A stretch of 5,699 bases of DNA, taken from NCBI GenBank assembly GCA_903835275.1, contig CAILMK010000412.1:1-5699 (forward strand). Direction: 5' to 3'. Position 1 is the stretch's first letter; each line of letters begins with the position of its first letter. This document shows, piece after piece, positions 1 to 5,648 of the stretch. Source of the DNA: an uncultured bacterium (GTDB taxonomy: Bacteria > Bacteroidota > Bacteroidia > CAILMK01). The position numbers were made by a program, and so were the translations under genes. The notes beneath the pieces were generated by a model. That model saw nothing but the letters and a program-made list of their open reading frames with translations, was not told where the DNA came from and searched no databases.

Positions 1-1170
1 ATGCAGCTCGAAACACAGATCATTCACAGTATCCCTGTAGACGAATTAACCGGGGCAATTTCGGTTCCCATTTACCAGACTTCCACCTATGTACAGGAGG
101 CTCCCGGTGTACACAAGGGATTTGATTATTCACGTACCAATAATCCAACGCGCCAGGCATTGGAAAACCTTGCCGCAACACTTGAAGGCGGACACGCAGG
201 ATTTGCTTTCGCCAGCGGACTTGCCGCTATTGATGCGGTTGCCAAATTATTGAAATCAGGAGATGAAATCCTTGCCGTAGATGATATCTATGGCGGTGCT
301 TACCGCATCTTCACACATGTGTACAGTAAGTTCGGTATTACTATTAAATACGTTGATACTACCCGCGTTGAAAATGTGGTGGATAATATCACCGAAAAAA
401 CACGTTTTGTTTGGCTGGAAAGTCCTACCAATCCTACACTCAAGATTTCCGACATCGCGGAAATTGCAAAGGTAGCACACGCCAATAATGCATTGCTTAT
501 AGTGGATAATACATTTGCATCCCCGGCATTGCAACAACCGCTTGCCCTGGGTGCGGATATCGTGATCCACAGCGCCACCAAATATCTGGGTGGCCACTCC
601 GACCTGATAGCAGGCCTGGTGATCACCAAATACAAGGAACATAGTGAGCAGATCAAGTTCATCCAGAACGCGTCTGGGACGATCCTGGGCCCCTTTGATT
701 CATGGTTGGTGATACGCGGCATAGAAACGCTCAGCATACGTGTTGAGAAGCATTGTGCCAATGCGCTGCAGATCGCTCGTTACCTTGAATCCGAGGGCGC
801 GATTGAAAATCTTTATTATCCGGGATTGGAATCTCACGTCAACCATGAGGTTGCCAAAAAACAAATGAGTGGGTTCGGCAGCGTGATCTCATTCTCATTA
901 AAGGATAATACCATTGCCGCCGCGGAGGCTTTGGTTACTTCTACCAAATTATTCAAACTGGCGGAAAGCCTGGGTGGAGTGAAAAGCCTTGTGTGCCATC
1001 CCGCGCAAATGACTCATAAATCCATTCCTGCGGAGCAGCGCCAGGCAGCAGGTGTTGCCGATAGCCTGATCCGCCTGAGTGTGGGACTTGAAAATGCACA
1101 AGATCTTATTGAGGATTTGCAGCAGGCTTTTGCAGCAGTTAAAACTAAAAAAGAAAAAGTTACCGCATAA
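1..1170 (+). CDS. Cystathionine gamma-synthase / gamma-lyase family PLP enzyme (metB-like)
   Basis: This is a cytosolic fold-type I PLP enzyme of the Cys/Met metabolism family. It either joins an acylated homoserine to cysteine to give cystathionine, or cleaves cystathionine to cysteine. Visible motifs are D42-Y43-S44-R45 followed by NPT, the phosphate-binding SGLAA (72-76), Y97 in DIYGG (ring stacking), D169 in VDNTF (pyridine nitrogen), the Schiff-base lysine K194 in SATKYLGGHSD, E322 in AESLGG, and R358 in RLSVGLE (substrate carboxylate). E322 occupies the position used by cystathionine enzymes; methionine gamma-lyases have Val there, so that activity is unlikely. D42 leans towards gamma-synthase (Asp in E. 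coli MetB, Glu in human gamma-lyase), but overall wording such as FASGLAA and IRLSVGLE resembles gamma-lyases. The length of 389 aa matches the family (E. coli MetB is 386 aa). The ATG is the first base of the window, so a few upstream residues and the promoter cannot be excluded. The hom gene downstream favours a methionine-biosynthetic role. The family is near certain; the exact reaction is open. Confidence 0.93.
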   Translation: MQLETQIIHSIPVDELTGAISVPIYQTSTYVQEAPGVHKGFDYSRTNNPTRQALENLAATLEGGHAGFAFASGLAAIDAVAKLLKSGDEILAVDDIYGGAYRIFTHVYSKFGITIKYVDTTRVENVVDNITEKTRFVWLESPTNPTLKISDIAEIAKVAHANNALLIVDNTFASPALQQPLALGADIVIHSATKYLGGHSDLIAGLVITKYKEHSEQIKFIQNASGTILGPFDSWLVIRGIETLSIRVEKHCANALQIARYLESEGAIENLYYPGLESHVNHEVAKKQMSGFGSVISFSLKDNTIAAAEALVTSTKLFKLAESLGGVKSLVCHPAQMTHKSIPAEQRQAAGVADSLIRLSVGLENAQDLIEDLQQAFAAVKTKKEKVTA

Positions 1171-1179
1171 AAATAACGG

Positions 1180-1267
1180 TCATTGCGGGGAAAATCCTCG
1201 TTTTTGAGGGCAGGGGATTTTTGTTATTAGTATTTTCCGACAGGCAGATCCAATGAACCCGCAATGA
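1180..1267. repeat. Perfect 10-bp inverted repeat around a second, nested inverted repeat
   Basis: TCATTGCGGG at 1180-1189 is the exact reverse complement of CCCGCAATGA at 1258-1267. Inside it, AAAATCC (1191-1197) is the reverse complement of GGATTTT (1215-1221), and AATAAC (1172-1177) can pair with GTTATT (1223-1228). These pairings overlap the terminator hairpin at 1186-1200 and cannot all form together. The 3' arm of the outer repeat ends 18 nt before the methyltransferase ATG. I see no match to SAM-I or SAM-II riboswitch motifs. The repeat could be a structured leader or an RNA-processing site; its role is unknown. Confidence 0.4.
1186..1205 (+). terminator. Probable intrinsic terminator of the cystathionine enzyme gene
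   Basis: A short hairpin starts 16 nt after the stop codon. CGGGGA pairs with TCCTCG (one G-T wobble) around an AAA loop and is followed at once by five T residues at 1201-1205. The stem is only six pairs but GC-rich, so termination may be partial and leave some read-through into the methyltransferase and hom genes. Confidence 0.5.
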
Positions 1268-1285
1268 TTAATTTTTTCATAAGGA

Positions 1286-2122
1286 ATGGCAAACTATCTT
1301 GAATATGAATTCAGGGATTCAGAGGATCTGGTAAGCACCTTTGATGAACTACCTTTATGGTCGGCTCCCTTCGGAATGCTTTTATTGCAAAACGTACCGA
1401 TGAGTGCAGGAATGAAAGTGCTCGACATTGGAACAGGTACCGGGTTTCCGCTTTTTGAATTCGCGGAGAGACTGGGAAAAACCTGTAAATGTTATGGGTT
1501 GGATCCCTGGAAAAATGCCATCGCAAGGGCCAAGAAAAAGATCATCGATTATGATGTATCCAATGTGGAAATAATTGAAGGAAGCGCGGAAGAAATTCCT
1601 TTTGATGCGGAAACTTTTGATTTGGTTATTTCCAACCTGGGCATTAATAATTTTTCTGATCCGGAAAAAGTATTTGCAGAGTGTTACAGGGTATTGAAAC
1701 CGGGAGGAAAGTTTTGCATATCTACTAATATTGAAGGGCATTGGGAGGAATTTTATAAGATATTCCTGAAAACATTATTACATACCGGTCTAAAGGATTG
1801 TATTGAAAAACTGGACAGGCATATACAACATCGCGGAAATAAAAATTCATTATTAAAGCTCTATGAAGATGCAGGCTTTAAACTGAATAATGTGGCAGAG
1901 GATATTTTGGAAATGCGCTTTCTCAATGGAACCGCATTCCTTGATCATCACTTTATAAAACTGGGCTTTTTAGGATCATGGAAAGAAATAATACCGGAAG
2001 AAAAGCAAATAACTTTTTTTACAAGCCTTGAAAAGAAGCTTAATGAAATTGCAGAAAAACAAGGAGAATTGAAATTTACTGTTCCTGTCATTTATATGGA
2101 AGGGATTAAACATACTAATTAA
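1286..2122 (+). CDS. Class I SAM-dependent methyltransferase, substrate unknown
   Basis: This is a 278-aa Rossmann-fold methyltransferase of the UbiE/Methyltransf_11 type, probably cytosolic. Motif I is D47-I-G49-T-G51-T-G53, the SAM-binding glycine loop. The acidic residue after beta-2 is D73 in YGLDP. A region like motif II covers EEIPFDAETFD (102-112), where D107 and D112 are typical, and it runs into LVISN. LKPGGKF (137-143) is the usual post-motif turn. Residues 1-40 are probably a helical cap. About 130 residues after the core are larger than in small-molecule minimal enzymes and may shape the substrate pocket; they contain no domain I recognise. The start is the first ATG after an in-frame stop at 1280-1282. 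AAGGA abuts the ATG, too close to be a good ribosome site. The hom gene follows 9 nt later, so the two are probably co-transcribed. It is not a clear MetW, which is nearer 200 aa. The fold is certain; the substrate is not predictable. Confidence 0.9.
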   Translation: MANYLEYEFRDSEDLVSTFDELPLWSAPFGMLLLQNVPMSAGMKVLDIGTGTGFPLFEFAERLGKTCKCYGLDPWKNAIARAKKKIIDYDVSNVEIIEGSAEEIPFDAETFDLVISNLGINNFSDPEKVFAECYRVLKPGGKFCISTNIEGHWEEFYKIFLKTLLHTGLKDCIEKLDRHIQHRGNKNSLLKLYEDAGFKLNNVAEDILEMRFLNGTAFLDHHFIKLGFLGSWKEIIPEEKQITFFTSLEKKLNEIAEKQGELKFTVPVIYMEGIKHTN

Positions 2123-2131
2123 AAATTGCAA

Positions 2132-3361
2132 ATGAGAAATCACATAAAACTTGGAGTATTCGGATTCGGTTGTGTAGGGCAGGGTCTCTATGATGTATTG
2201 AACAGGACGCATGGGATAAAAGCGGAGATTGTGAAGATTTGCGTGAAGAACAGGAATAAAACGCGTCGCTTGCCGGAGGATGTTTTTACCTATGATAAGG
2301 ATGAATTATTAAATAATCCGGATATCAATGTCATCGTAGAATTGATCGATGATGCCGATGCCGCGTTTGAAATTGTTTCAACAGCATTGAGAAACAGAAA
2401 GGCTGTTGTAACTGCCAATAAGAAAATGATCGCTGAGCATTTTGAGGAACTGTTCCAGTTACAGCAGGAGTATGGAGTTCCGCTATTGTATGAGGGGGCT
2501 TGTTGTGCAAGTATTCCAATTATCCGTAACCTGGAAGAGTATTACGACAATGATCTTCTCAATAGCGTGGAAGGAATTTTCAATGGTTCCACCAATTATA
2601 TTCTCACAAAAATATTCCGCGAGAATCTGAATTTTGCAACAGCATTAAAAGAAGCACAGGAAAAAGGATTTGCTGAAAGCGATCCGCGCCTCGATGTGGA
2701 AGGCTTTGATCCCAAGTTCAAACTTTCCATAGTACTTACCCATGCCTTTGGTATATTTATCAAGCCAAAAGATATTTTCCATTACGGTATTCAGAATCTT
2801 TCCGAATTTGATATTCGCTATGCACGTGAAAAAGGCTACAAGATAAAACTCGTTGCTTCGTGCAGGAAAATAGAGGATAAGATCTATGCGGCAGTTTTGC
2901 CCAAATTCGTCCGTCCTGATGATAAATTATACAATGTGGATTTGGAATACAATGGAATTACCATAGAGAGTATTTTCTCCGAAGACCAGTTCTTTGCTGG
3001 GAAAGGTGCTGGCAGTTACCCGACCGGTTCAGCGGTGCTTTCCGACATTTCCGCATTGACGTACGGCTATAAATACGAGTATAAAAAATACTTCCAGGAA
3101 AATTCACTGGCACTGGATAACAATTTTGCGATAGATGTTTTCGTTAGGTATAAACAGGGCGAGATACTTCCCGCTGAAGATTTCATAACTGTTAAGGAAA
3201 AATACAGTTCAGCAAAAGATTCATATCTGATAGGCAGTATTTCTTTGGCCTCCCTTGCAAAAGCAGATTGGCTGCGCAGGGATGATGTAAATATTATTCT
3301 TCTTCCGGAAGCCATTCCGCAGGAGATACAAGTTTTGGAACAAATAGGTGTATTAGTATAA
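2132..3361 (+). CDS. hom: Homoserine dehydrogenase
   Basis: The enzyme reduces L-aspartate-4-semialdehyde to L-homoserine with NAD(P)H, the branch point to threonine and methionine. The 409-aa protein is monofunctional, with no aspartokinase domain. The nucleotide-binding loop is GFGCVGQG (11-18). TANKK (94-98) and FNGSTNYIL (150-158) are family signatures. E182, D188, D193 and K197 in the ESDPRLDVEGFDPKFK block match the catalytic set E208, D214, D219 and K223 of the yeast enzyme. GKGAGSYPTGSAVLSDI lies at 291-307. The usual GG before IPI is replaced (EGACCASIPI, 121-130). The ~100 residues after the last signature contain NNFAIDVFVRY, which could start a diverged ACT-like regulatory domain, but no clear ACT motif is seen. 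I chose the ATG at 2132; an in-frame TTG at 2126 would add only two residues. The upstream methyltransferase ends 9 nt earlier and a terminator follows directly, so this is the last gene of its operon. Confidence 0.95.
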   Translation: MRNHIKLGVFGFGCVGQGLYDVLNRTHGIKAEIVKICVKNRNKTRRLPEDVFTYDKDELLNNPDINVIVELIDDADAAFEIVSTALRNRKAVVTANKKMIAEHFEELFQLQQEYGVPLLYEGACCASIPIIRNLEEYYDNDLLNSVEGIFNGSTNYILTKIFRENLNFATALKEAQEKGFAESDPRLDVEGFDPKFKLSIVLTHAFGIFIKPKDIFHYGIQNLSEFDIRYAREKGYKIKLVASCRKIEDKIYAAVLPKFVRPDDKLYNVDLEYNGITIESIFSEDQFFAGKGAGSYPTGSAVLSDISALTYGYKYEYKKYFQENSLALDNNFAIDVFVRYKQGEILPAEDFITVKEKYSSAKDSYLIGSISLASLAKADWLRRDDVNIILLPEAIPQEIQVLEQIGVLV

Positions 3362-3391
3362 AAATGTTCTCGACGATGTTTTCATGAAAAG

Positions 3392-3423
3392 CGGCAGGAT
3401 GTATATCCTGCCGTTTGTTTTTT
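3392..3423 (+). terminator. Strong intrinsic terminator after hom, possibly bidirectional
   Basis: CGGCAGGAT (3392-3400) and ATCCTGCCG (3405-3413) form a perfect 9-bp stem with a GTAT loop. A T-rich tract follows at 3414-3423, interrupted by one G. On the other strand the stem is followed by CTTTTC, so it may also help stop transcripts of the convergent gene, whose stop codon lies at 3422-3424. A separate 12-bp palindrome, TTTTCATGAAAA, lies just before it at 3379-3390. Confidence 0.88.
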
Positions 3424-4168
3424 ATTCCACATACTTTAACAACTTCTCCTTCCCACCGGTTTTCTTAAGTTCTGGTTCCCCTATGGTCTTTATCTGCTTC
3501 ATGTTTTTTGGTTTTCCATCACCGGAACCCGGAAAGAGAATATAAATGACTCCATCATCTGCTCCACCATTACGTGGACTGGAATTTATTCCAAGTGCTT
3601 TCGCCAGTTCAATAGAGCCTTCGCCGATCTTGTTTTTCGGACCGATATCTGCAAAGATGGCATAACAGGCAGAATCGTTTTTTGTATTTATCACCAAGGC
3701 GATGTCCCCTAATTTCATCCCACTATCGGATAGAATAGGAGGCAGGACTATGTAGGGAATTTTTTCAGCATCAATATATCTGGCAGGATCGTCTTCATTT
3801 TTTGTTTTATCCTGAAGGGAAGTAATGGAAATATAAAATCCCGGTGCGGGGCAGGTATCGCTTTGTATCCATGGAATACCTTTGCGGGTATAAATTCCAA
3901 ACCAATGCCCGGGGGAACCGGCGTTGCCCAGTGCATTCAATCCGGAATCGCAGGGATTGTACGCATGCGGAGAACCATCGGCATCAATGGCCATTCCGGA
4001 TGTATAAGCAATTATTTTACTGTCATGCATTGAATCATACCGGGTCCAAATTTTAATTTGTTTGATTTGCATCAAGAGTCTCTTATCGCATGGTTTCCCA
4101 AACACGCCCATGTTCGAAAACACGAGCAATGAAATACTAATACAAGCTTTGAGCACGTTTATATTCAT
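3422..4168 (-). CDS. Secreted glycoside hydrolase family 75 (chitosanase)-like protein
   Basis: The 248-aa protein starts with a likely Sec signal peptide: K7, a hydrophobic stretch over about 8-24, and possible cleavage after VFG (22-24). The body resembles GH75 chitosanases, which hydrolyse glucosamine polymers. SGMAIDADGSP (57-67) matches the family's M-[DS]-[ILV]-D-x-DG start. DAEKIPYIVLPP (133-144) and the KLGDIALVI stretch (152-160) match the central strands. YAIFADIG (169-176) followed by IGEGSIELAKALG (181-193) matches the catalytic YGxFGDxxG…GEASxxLA region. D174 and E183 would be the catalytic acids (compare D175 and E188 of the Fusarium enzyme), with a shorter gap between them. The ~65 residues between the first and second blocks (GLNALGNAGSPGHWFGIYT…) fit the usual layout loosely. 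The C-terminal ~30 residues are Lys/Gly-rich and probably disordered. The ATG at 4168 is chosen because it gives the full signal peptide. It faces a peptidase lipoprotein gene divergently. Family assignment is from remembered motifs; substrate and activity are unproven. Confidence 0.8.
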   Translation of the reverse strand: MNINVLKACISISLLVFSNMGVFGKPCDKRLLMQIKQIKIWTRYDSMHDSKIIAYTSGMAIDADGSPHAYNPCDSGLNALGNAGSPGHWFGIYTRKGIPWIQSDTCPAPGFYISITSLQDKTKNEDDPARYIDAEKIPYIVLPPILSDSGMKLGDIALVINTKNDSACYAIFADIGPKNKIGEGSIELAKALGINSSPRNGGADDGVIYILFPGSGDGKPKNMKQIKTIGEPELKKTGGKEKLLKYVE

Positions 4169-4193
4169 AATTAGGAAACGTAAAAACAGAGTA

Positions 4194-4201
4194 CAAGTAT
4201 A
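4194..4201 (-). promoter_or_regulatory. Possible -7 promoter box for the GH75-like gene
   Basis: Read on the - strand this is TATACTTG, one mismatch from the Bacteroidota -7 consensus TAnnTTTG. It would give a leader of about 20 nt before the ATG at 4168. No TTTG/TTG -33 element is seen at the usual 19-21 nt spacing, so support is weak. Confidence 0.3.
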
Positions 4202-4232
4202 TAAATTATTATCAATTCGGCTATCATTTTAG

Positions 4233-4260
4233 AATTTAGTTCGCCGCGGTGAATGTAATT
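4233..4260. promoter_or_regulatory. GC-cored dyad in the divergent spacer, candidate operator
   Basis: The core TTCGCCGCGGTGAA (4240-4253) is a 14-bp palindrome broken by one symmetric mismatch (G4243 opposite T4250). It is flanked three bases further out by matching AATT arms at 4233-4236 and 4257-4260. The GC-rich core stands out in an AT-rich spacer. It lies just upstream of the candidate -7 box of the lipoprotein gene, covering where its -33 element would be, and between the two divergent starts. Binding by a dimeric regulator is an inference. Confidence 0.35.
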
Positions 4261-4273
4261 TAGGATTTTCCTT

Positions 4274-4281
4274 TATATTTG
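4274..4281 (+). promoter_or_regulatory. Candidate -7 promoter box for the NlpC/P60 lipoprotein gene
   Basis: TATATTTG is an exact match to the Bacteroidota -7 consensus TAnnTTTG. The start of transcription would fall near 4285, which leaves only a few bases before the ATG at 4292 but about 20 before the in-frame ATG at 4307. No clear -33 TTTG is present at the usual spacing. Confidence 0.45.
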
Positions 4282-4291
4282 TCATAGGGAA

Positions 4292-4924
4292 ATGGAAATT
4301 AGAAAAATGAAACAGGCAAGGCTTTTTGCATGGCTGTTCGCAGTTTGTCTGCTTTTAAGCAGTTGCGGCGCAATTCATGATGCGCGCGTGAGAGAGAATT
4401 CTAAAAAAAAATCTACGAATACTGCTTCACACAAAACAAAACATTCTACCAGACAGGATACCCCAAAAGAAGTTCCACAGGAGGAGCGGCATTATTCCAC
4501 AGTTGGTGTCATTTCCAAATACGAACAAATCATCGGGATCAGTATTCCGGATAAAAGTGCGCCTTTATATGGCTTTATAGACCGCTGGATAGGGGTTCCC
4601 TATTGTTATGGGGGCATGACTTTGAAGTGTACCGATTGCTCAGGTTTTGTTATGAGCCTTTTTAAGGATGTGTATAACAAAGATCTTCCGCATATTGCAG
4701 AGAAACAATATGATTTATGTCATAAAGTGAAAAAGAAAAACCTCCGGGAAGGCGACCTTGTTTTCTTTGATACCGAGAAAGGAAGTTCTTCCATATCCCA
4801 TGTAGGGGTTTACCTTGGGAATAACAAGTTTGTCCATGCTTCCTCTAGCAAGGGCGTCCGCATTGATGACCTGGACGAGGAATATTATACCAAGGCCTTT
4901 GTTGCCGGCGGAAGTTTAGAATAA
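4292..4924 (+). CDS. NlpC/P60 family cysteine endopeptidase lipoprotein (cell wall hydrolase)
   Basis: This is a 210-aa exported lipoprotein. A basic start and hydrophobic stretch (about 10-22) end in the lipobox LSSC, so C25 would be lipidated. A Lys/Ser/Thr-rich linker of about 45 residues follows, then a NlpC/P60 domain over about 85-210. The catalytic triad is visible: C116 in TDCSGFV, H170 in SHVGVYLG and H182 in KFVHASS. WIGVPYCYGG (99-108) is the usual segment before the cysteine, and LREGDLVFFD (151-160) is the family's GDLVFF block. Such enzymes cut peptidoglycan stem peptides, commonly the gamma-D-Glu to diaminopimelate bond as in MepS/Spr, and this one would work in the periplasm from a membrane anchor. 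A weak AGGGA precedes the ATG at 4292. The in-frame ATG at 4307 (residue 6) gives a more classical signal peptide and fits the candidate promoter better, so it may be the true start. No terminator is evident after the gene. Confidence 0.92.
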   Translation: MEIRKMKQARLFAWLFAVCLLLSSCGAIHDARVRENSKKKSTNTASHKTKHSTRQDTPKEVPQEERHYSTVGVISKYEQIIGISIPDKSAPLYGFIDRWIGVPYCYGGMTLKCTDCSGFVMSLFKDVYNKDLPHIAEKQYDLCHKVKKKNLREGDLVFFDTEKGSSSISHVGVYLGNNKFVHASSSKGVRIDDLDEEYYTKAFVAGGSLE

Positions 4925-4949
4925 ATTTTTATTATTTCTCTATTAAACT

Positions 4950-4957
4950 TATCTTTG
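4950..4957 (+). promoter_or_regulatory. Candidate -7 promoter box for the AT-hook-like protein gene
   Basis: TATCTTTG is an exact match to TAnnTTTG and lies in the short spacer between two genes. It predicts a start near 4961 and a leader of about 45 nt. The region where a -33 element should lie is T-rich but has no TTTG. Its position supports separate transcription of the downstream gene. Confidence 0.45.
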
Positions 4958-5008
4958 TACCCATAATCTAAACCATCACAGGACGCAGTTCATTTAATTT
5001 AATTTTTT

Positions 5009-5533
5009 ATGCAACCCAATATAGCTAGTGCCATTACTTTTATAAGGCAAAAACAAGCTGCATTACGTGAGGAGATTCAATCAATAGACAAGGCAATACA
5101 GCTTCTTCTATCCGGCGATGTGACTCAACAGGAGCAGCCAAAGGAAAAACCCGTTAAATATATTAAAATTGAAGATGATCCTTTAAAAAGAAAAAGAGGT
5201 CGTCCCGCCAAGGTGATATATGTTCAGGATAGTGTCCAGGAAAAGCGCGAAAAATTGCGTTTGAATGAGAAGATCGTCCGGATTCTCAGAAGCAAATATC
5301 GCTTTCTGAGTGAAGCGGAGATAGTATCAGCCTGTATTAACAACTATGCTTCAGAAAGGGCCTTATCCCGCGAGGAAGTGCTTGCCAAGGTAAAGCTTGC
5401 CCTTGGTGAACTGGAAAAAGAGAAAAAGGTTGTTGAATTTGCCGGTATGGACATGAAGAAGAATTACTGGGGATTCGAGGAATGGATCAACCGCAAGGGT
5501 GAAATTGAACCCGAACACATGTACATCCCATAA
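5009..5533 (+). CDS. Hypothetical protein with coiled coil, AT-hook-like motif and possible winged helix
   Basis: I do not recognise this 174-aa protein as a named family. Residues about 8-34 form a probable amphipathic coiled coil (FIRQKQAALREEIQSIDKAI, then QLLL). A polar linker leads to KRKRGRPAK (60-68), whose R-G-R-P core with basic flanks is the AT-hook signature for binding the minor groove of AT-rich DNA. Residues about 83-160 look like a small winged helix: helix 85-95 (LRLNEKIVRIL shape), helix FLSEAEIVSAC (99-109), a long helix over SREEVLAKVKLALGELEKEKK (120-140), then a beta-wing-like VVEF…YWGFEEWI (141-160). Together these suggest a small dimeric DNA-binding or chromatin-associated protein; that is inference. 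There is no signal peptide or membrane segment, so it should be cytosolic. The leader just before the ATG is purely A/T with no Shine-Dalgarno motif, as is common in Bacteroidota. It seems to be a single-gene unit, with its own -7 box upstream and a terminator downstream. Confidence 0.85.
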   Translation: MQPNIASAITFIRQKQAALREEIQSIDKAIQLLLSGDVTQQEQPKEKPVKYIKIEDDPLKRKRGRPAKVIYVQDSVQEKREKLRLNEKIVRILRSKYRFLSEAEIVSACINNYASERALSREEVLAKVKLALGELEKEKKVVEFAGMDMKKNYWGFEEWINRKGEIEPEHMYIP

Positions 5534-5558
5534 TTGAATTAAAATAGCAATTTATATG

Positions 5559-5584
5559 AGCCATCCTTCGGGGTGGCTTTTTTT
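5559..5584 (+). terminator. Intrinsic terminator with UUCG tetraloop
   Basis: AGCCATCC (5559-5566) pairs with GGGTGGCT (5571-5578), with one T-G wobble, around a TTCG loop closed by C-G. This is the exceptionally stable UUCG tetraloop. An unbroken T run continues to 5584. It ends transcription about 25 nt after the stop codon of the gene at 5009-5533. Confidence 0.92.
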
Positions 5585-5635
5585 GTTTAATGGATATTTT
5601 GGGTAAGTTTTTATGAACTGCAATGAAATTTTATA

Positions 5636-5648
5636 GCTCCGGAGGAGC
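5636..5648. repeat. Short GCTCC/GGAGC hairpin, possibly part of a dispersed repeat
   Basis: GCTCC and GGAGC form a 5-bp perfect stem around a GGA loop, followed by GTAGGTTTGGTAG. From memory, elements of the form GCTCC-NNN-GGAGCG followed by a T/G-rich tail recur between genes in several Bacteroidota genomes. That recollection could not be checked here. The rest of 5585-5699 contains no coding frame I can support. Confidence 0.35.

Noticed and set aside
256..761. Two antisense open frames (128 and 153 codons) inside the cystathionine enzyme gene
   Set aside because: They run opposite to a strongly supported enzyme gene, have no recognisable motif, and are Cys/Ile-rich in the way shadow translations are.
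1171..1285. SAM riboswitch ahead of the methyltransferase
   Set aside because: The methionine context made this worth testing, but neither the conserved SAM-I core nor the SAM-II pseudoknot motifs can be found; GAGGG alone is not evidence.
1286..2122. Identification of the methyltransferase as MetW
   Set aside because: At 278 aa it is much longer than MetW (near 200 aa), its glycine loop reads DIGTGTG, and no acyltransferase (metX) is adjacent within the window.
2126..2131. TTG start of hom two codons upstream
   Set aside because: The ATG at 2132 lies right beside the conserved N-terminus, needs no rare start codon, and leaves normal spacing from the previous stop.
3844..4056. A 70-codon + strand open frame inside the GH75-like gene
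   Set aside because: It lies antisense to a gene with recognisable domain motifs and has no motif of its own.
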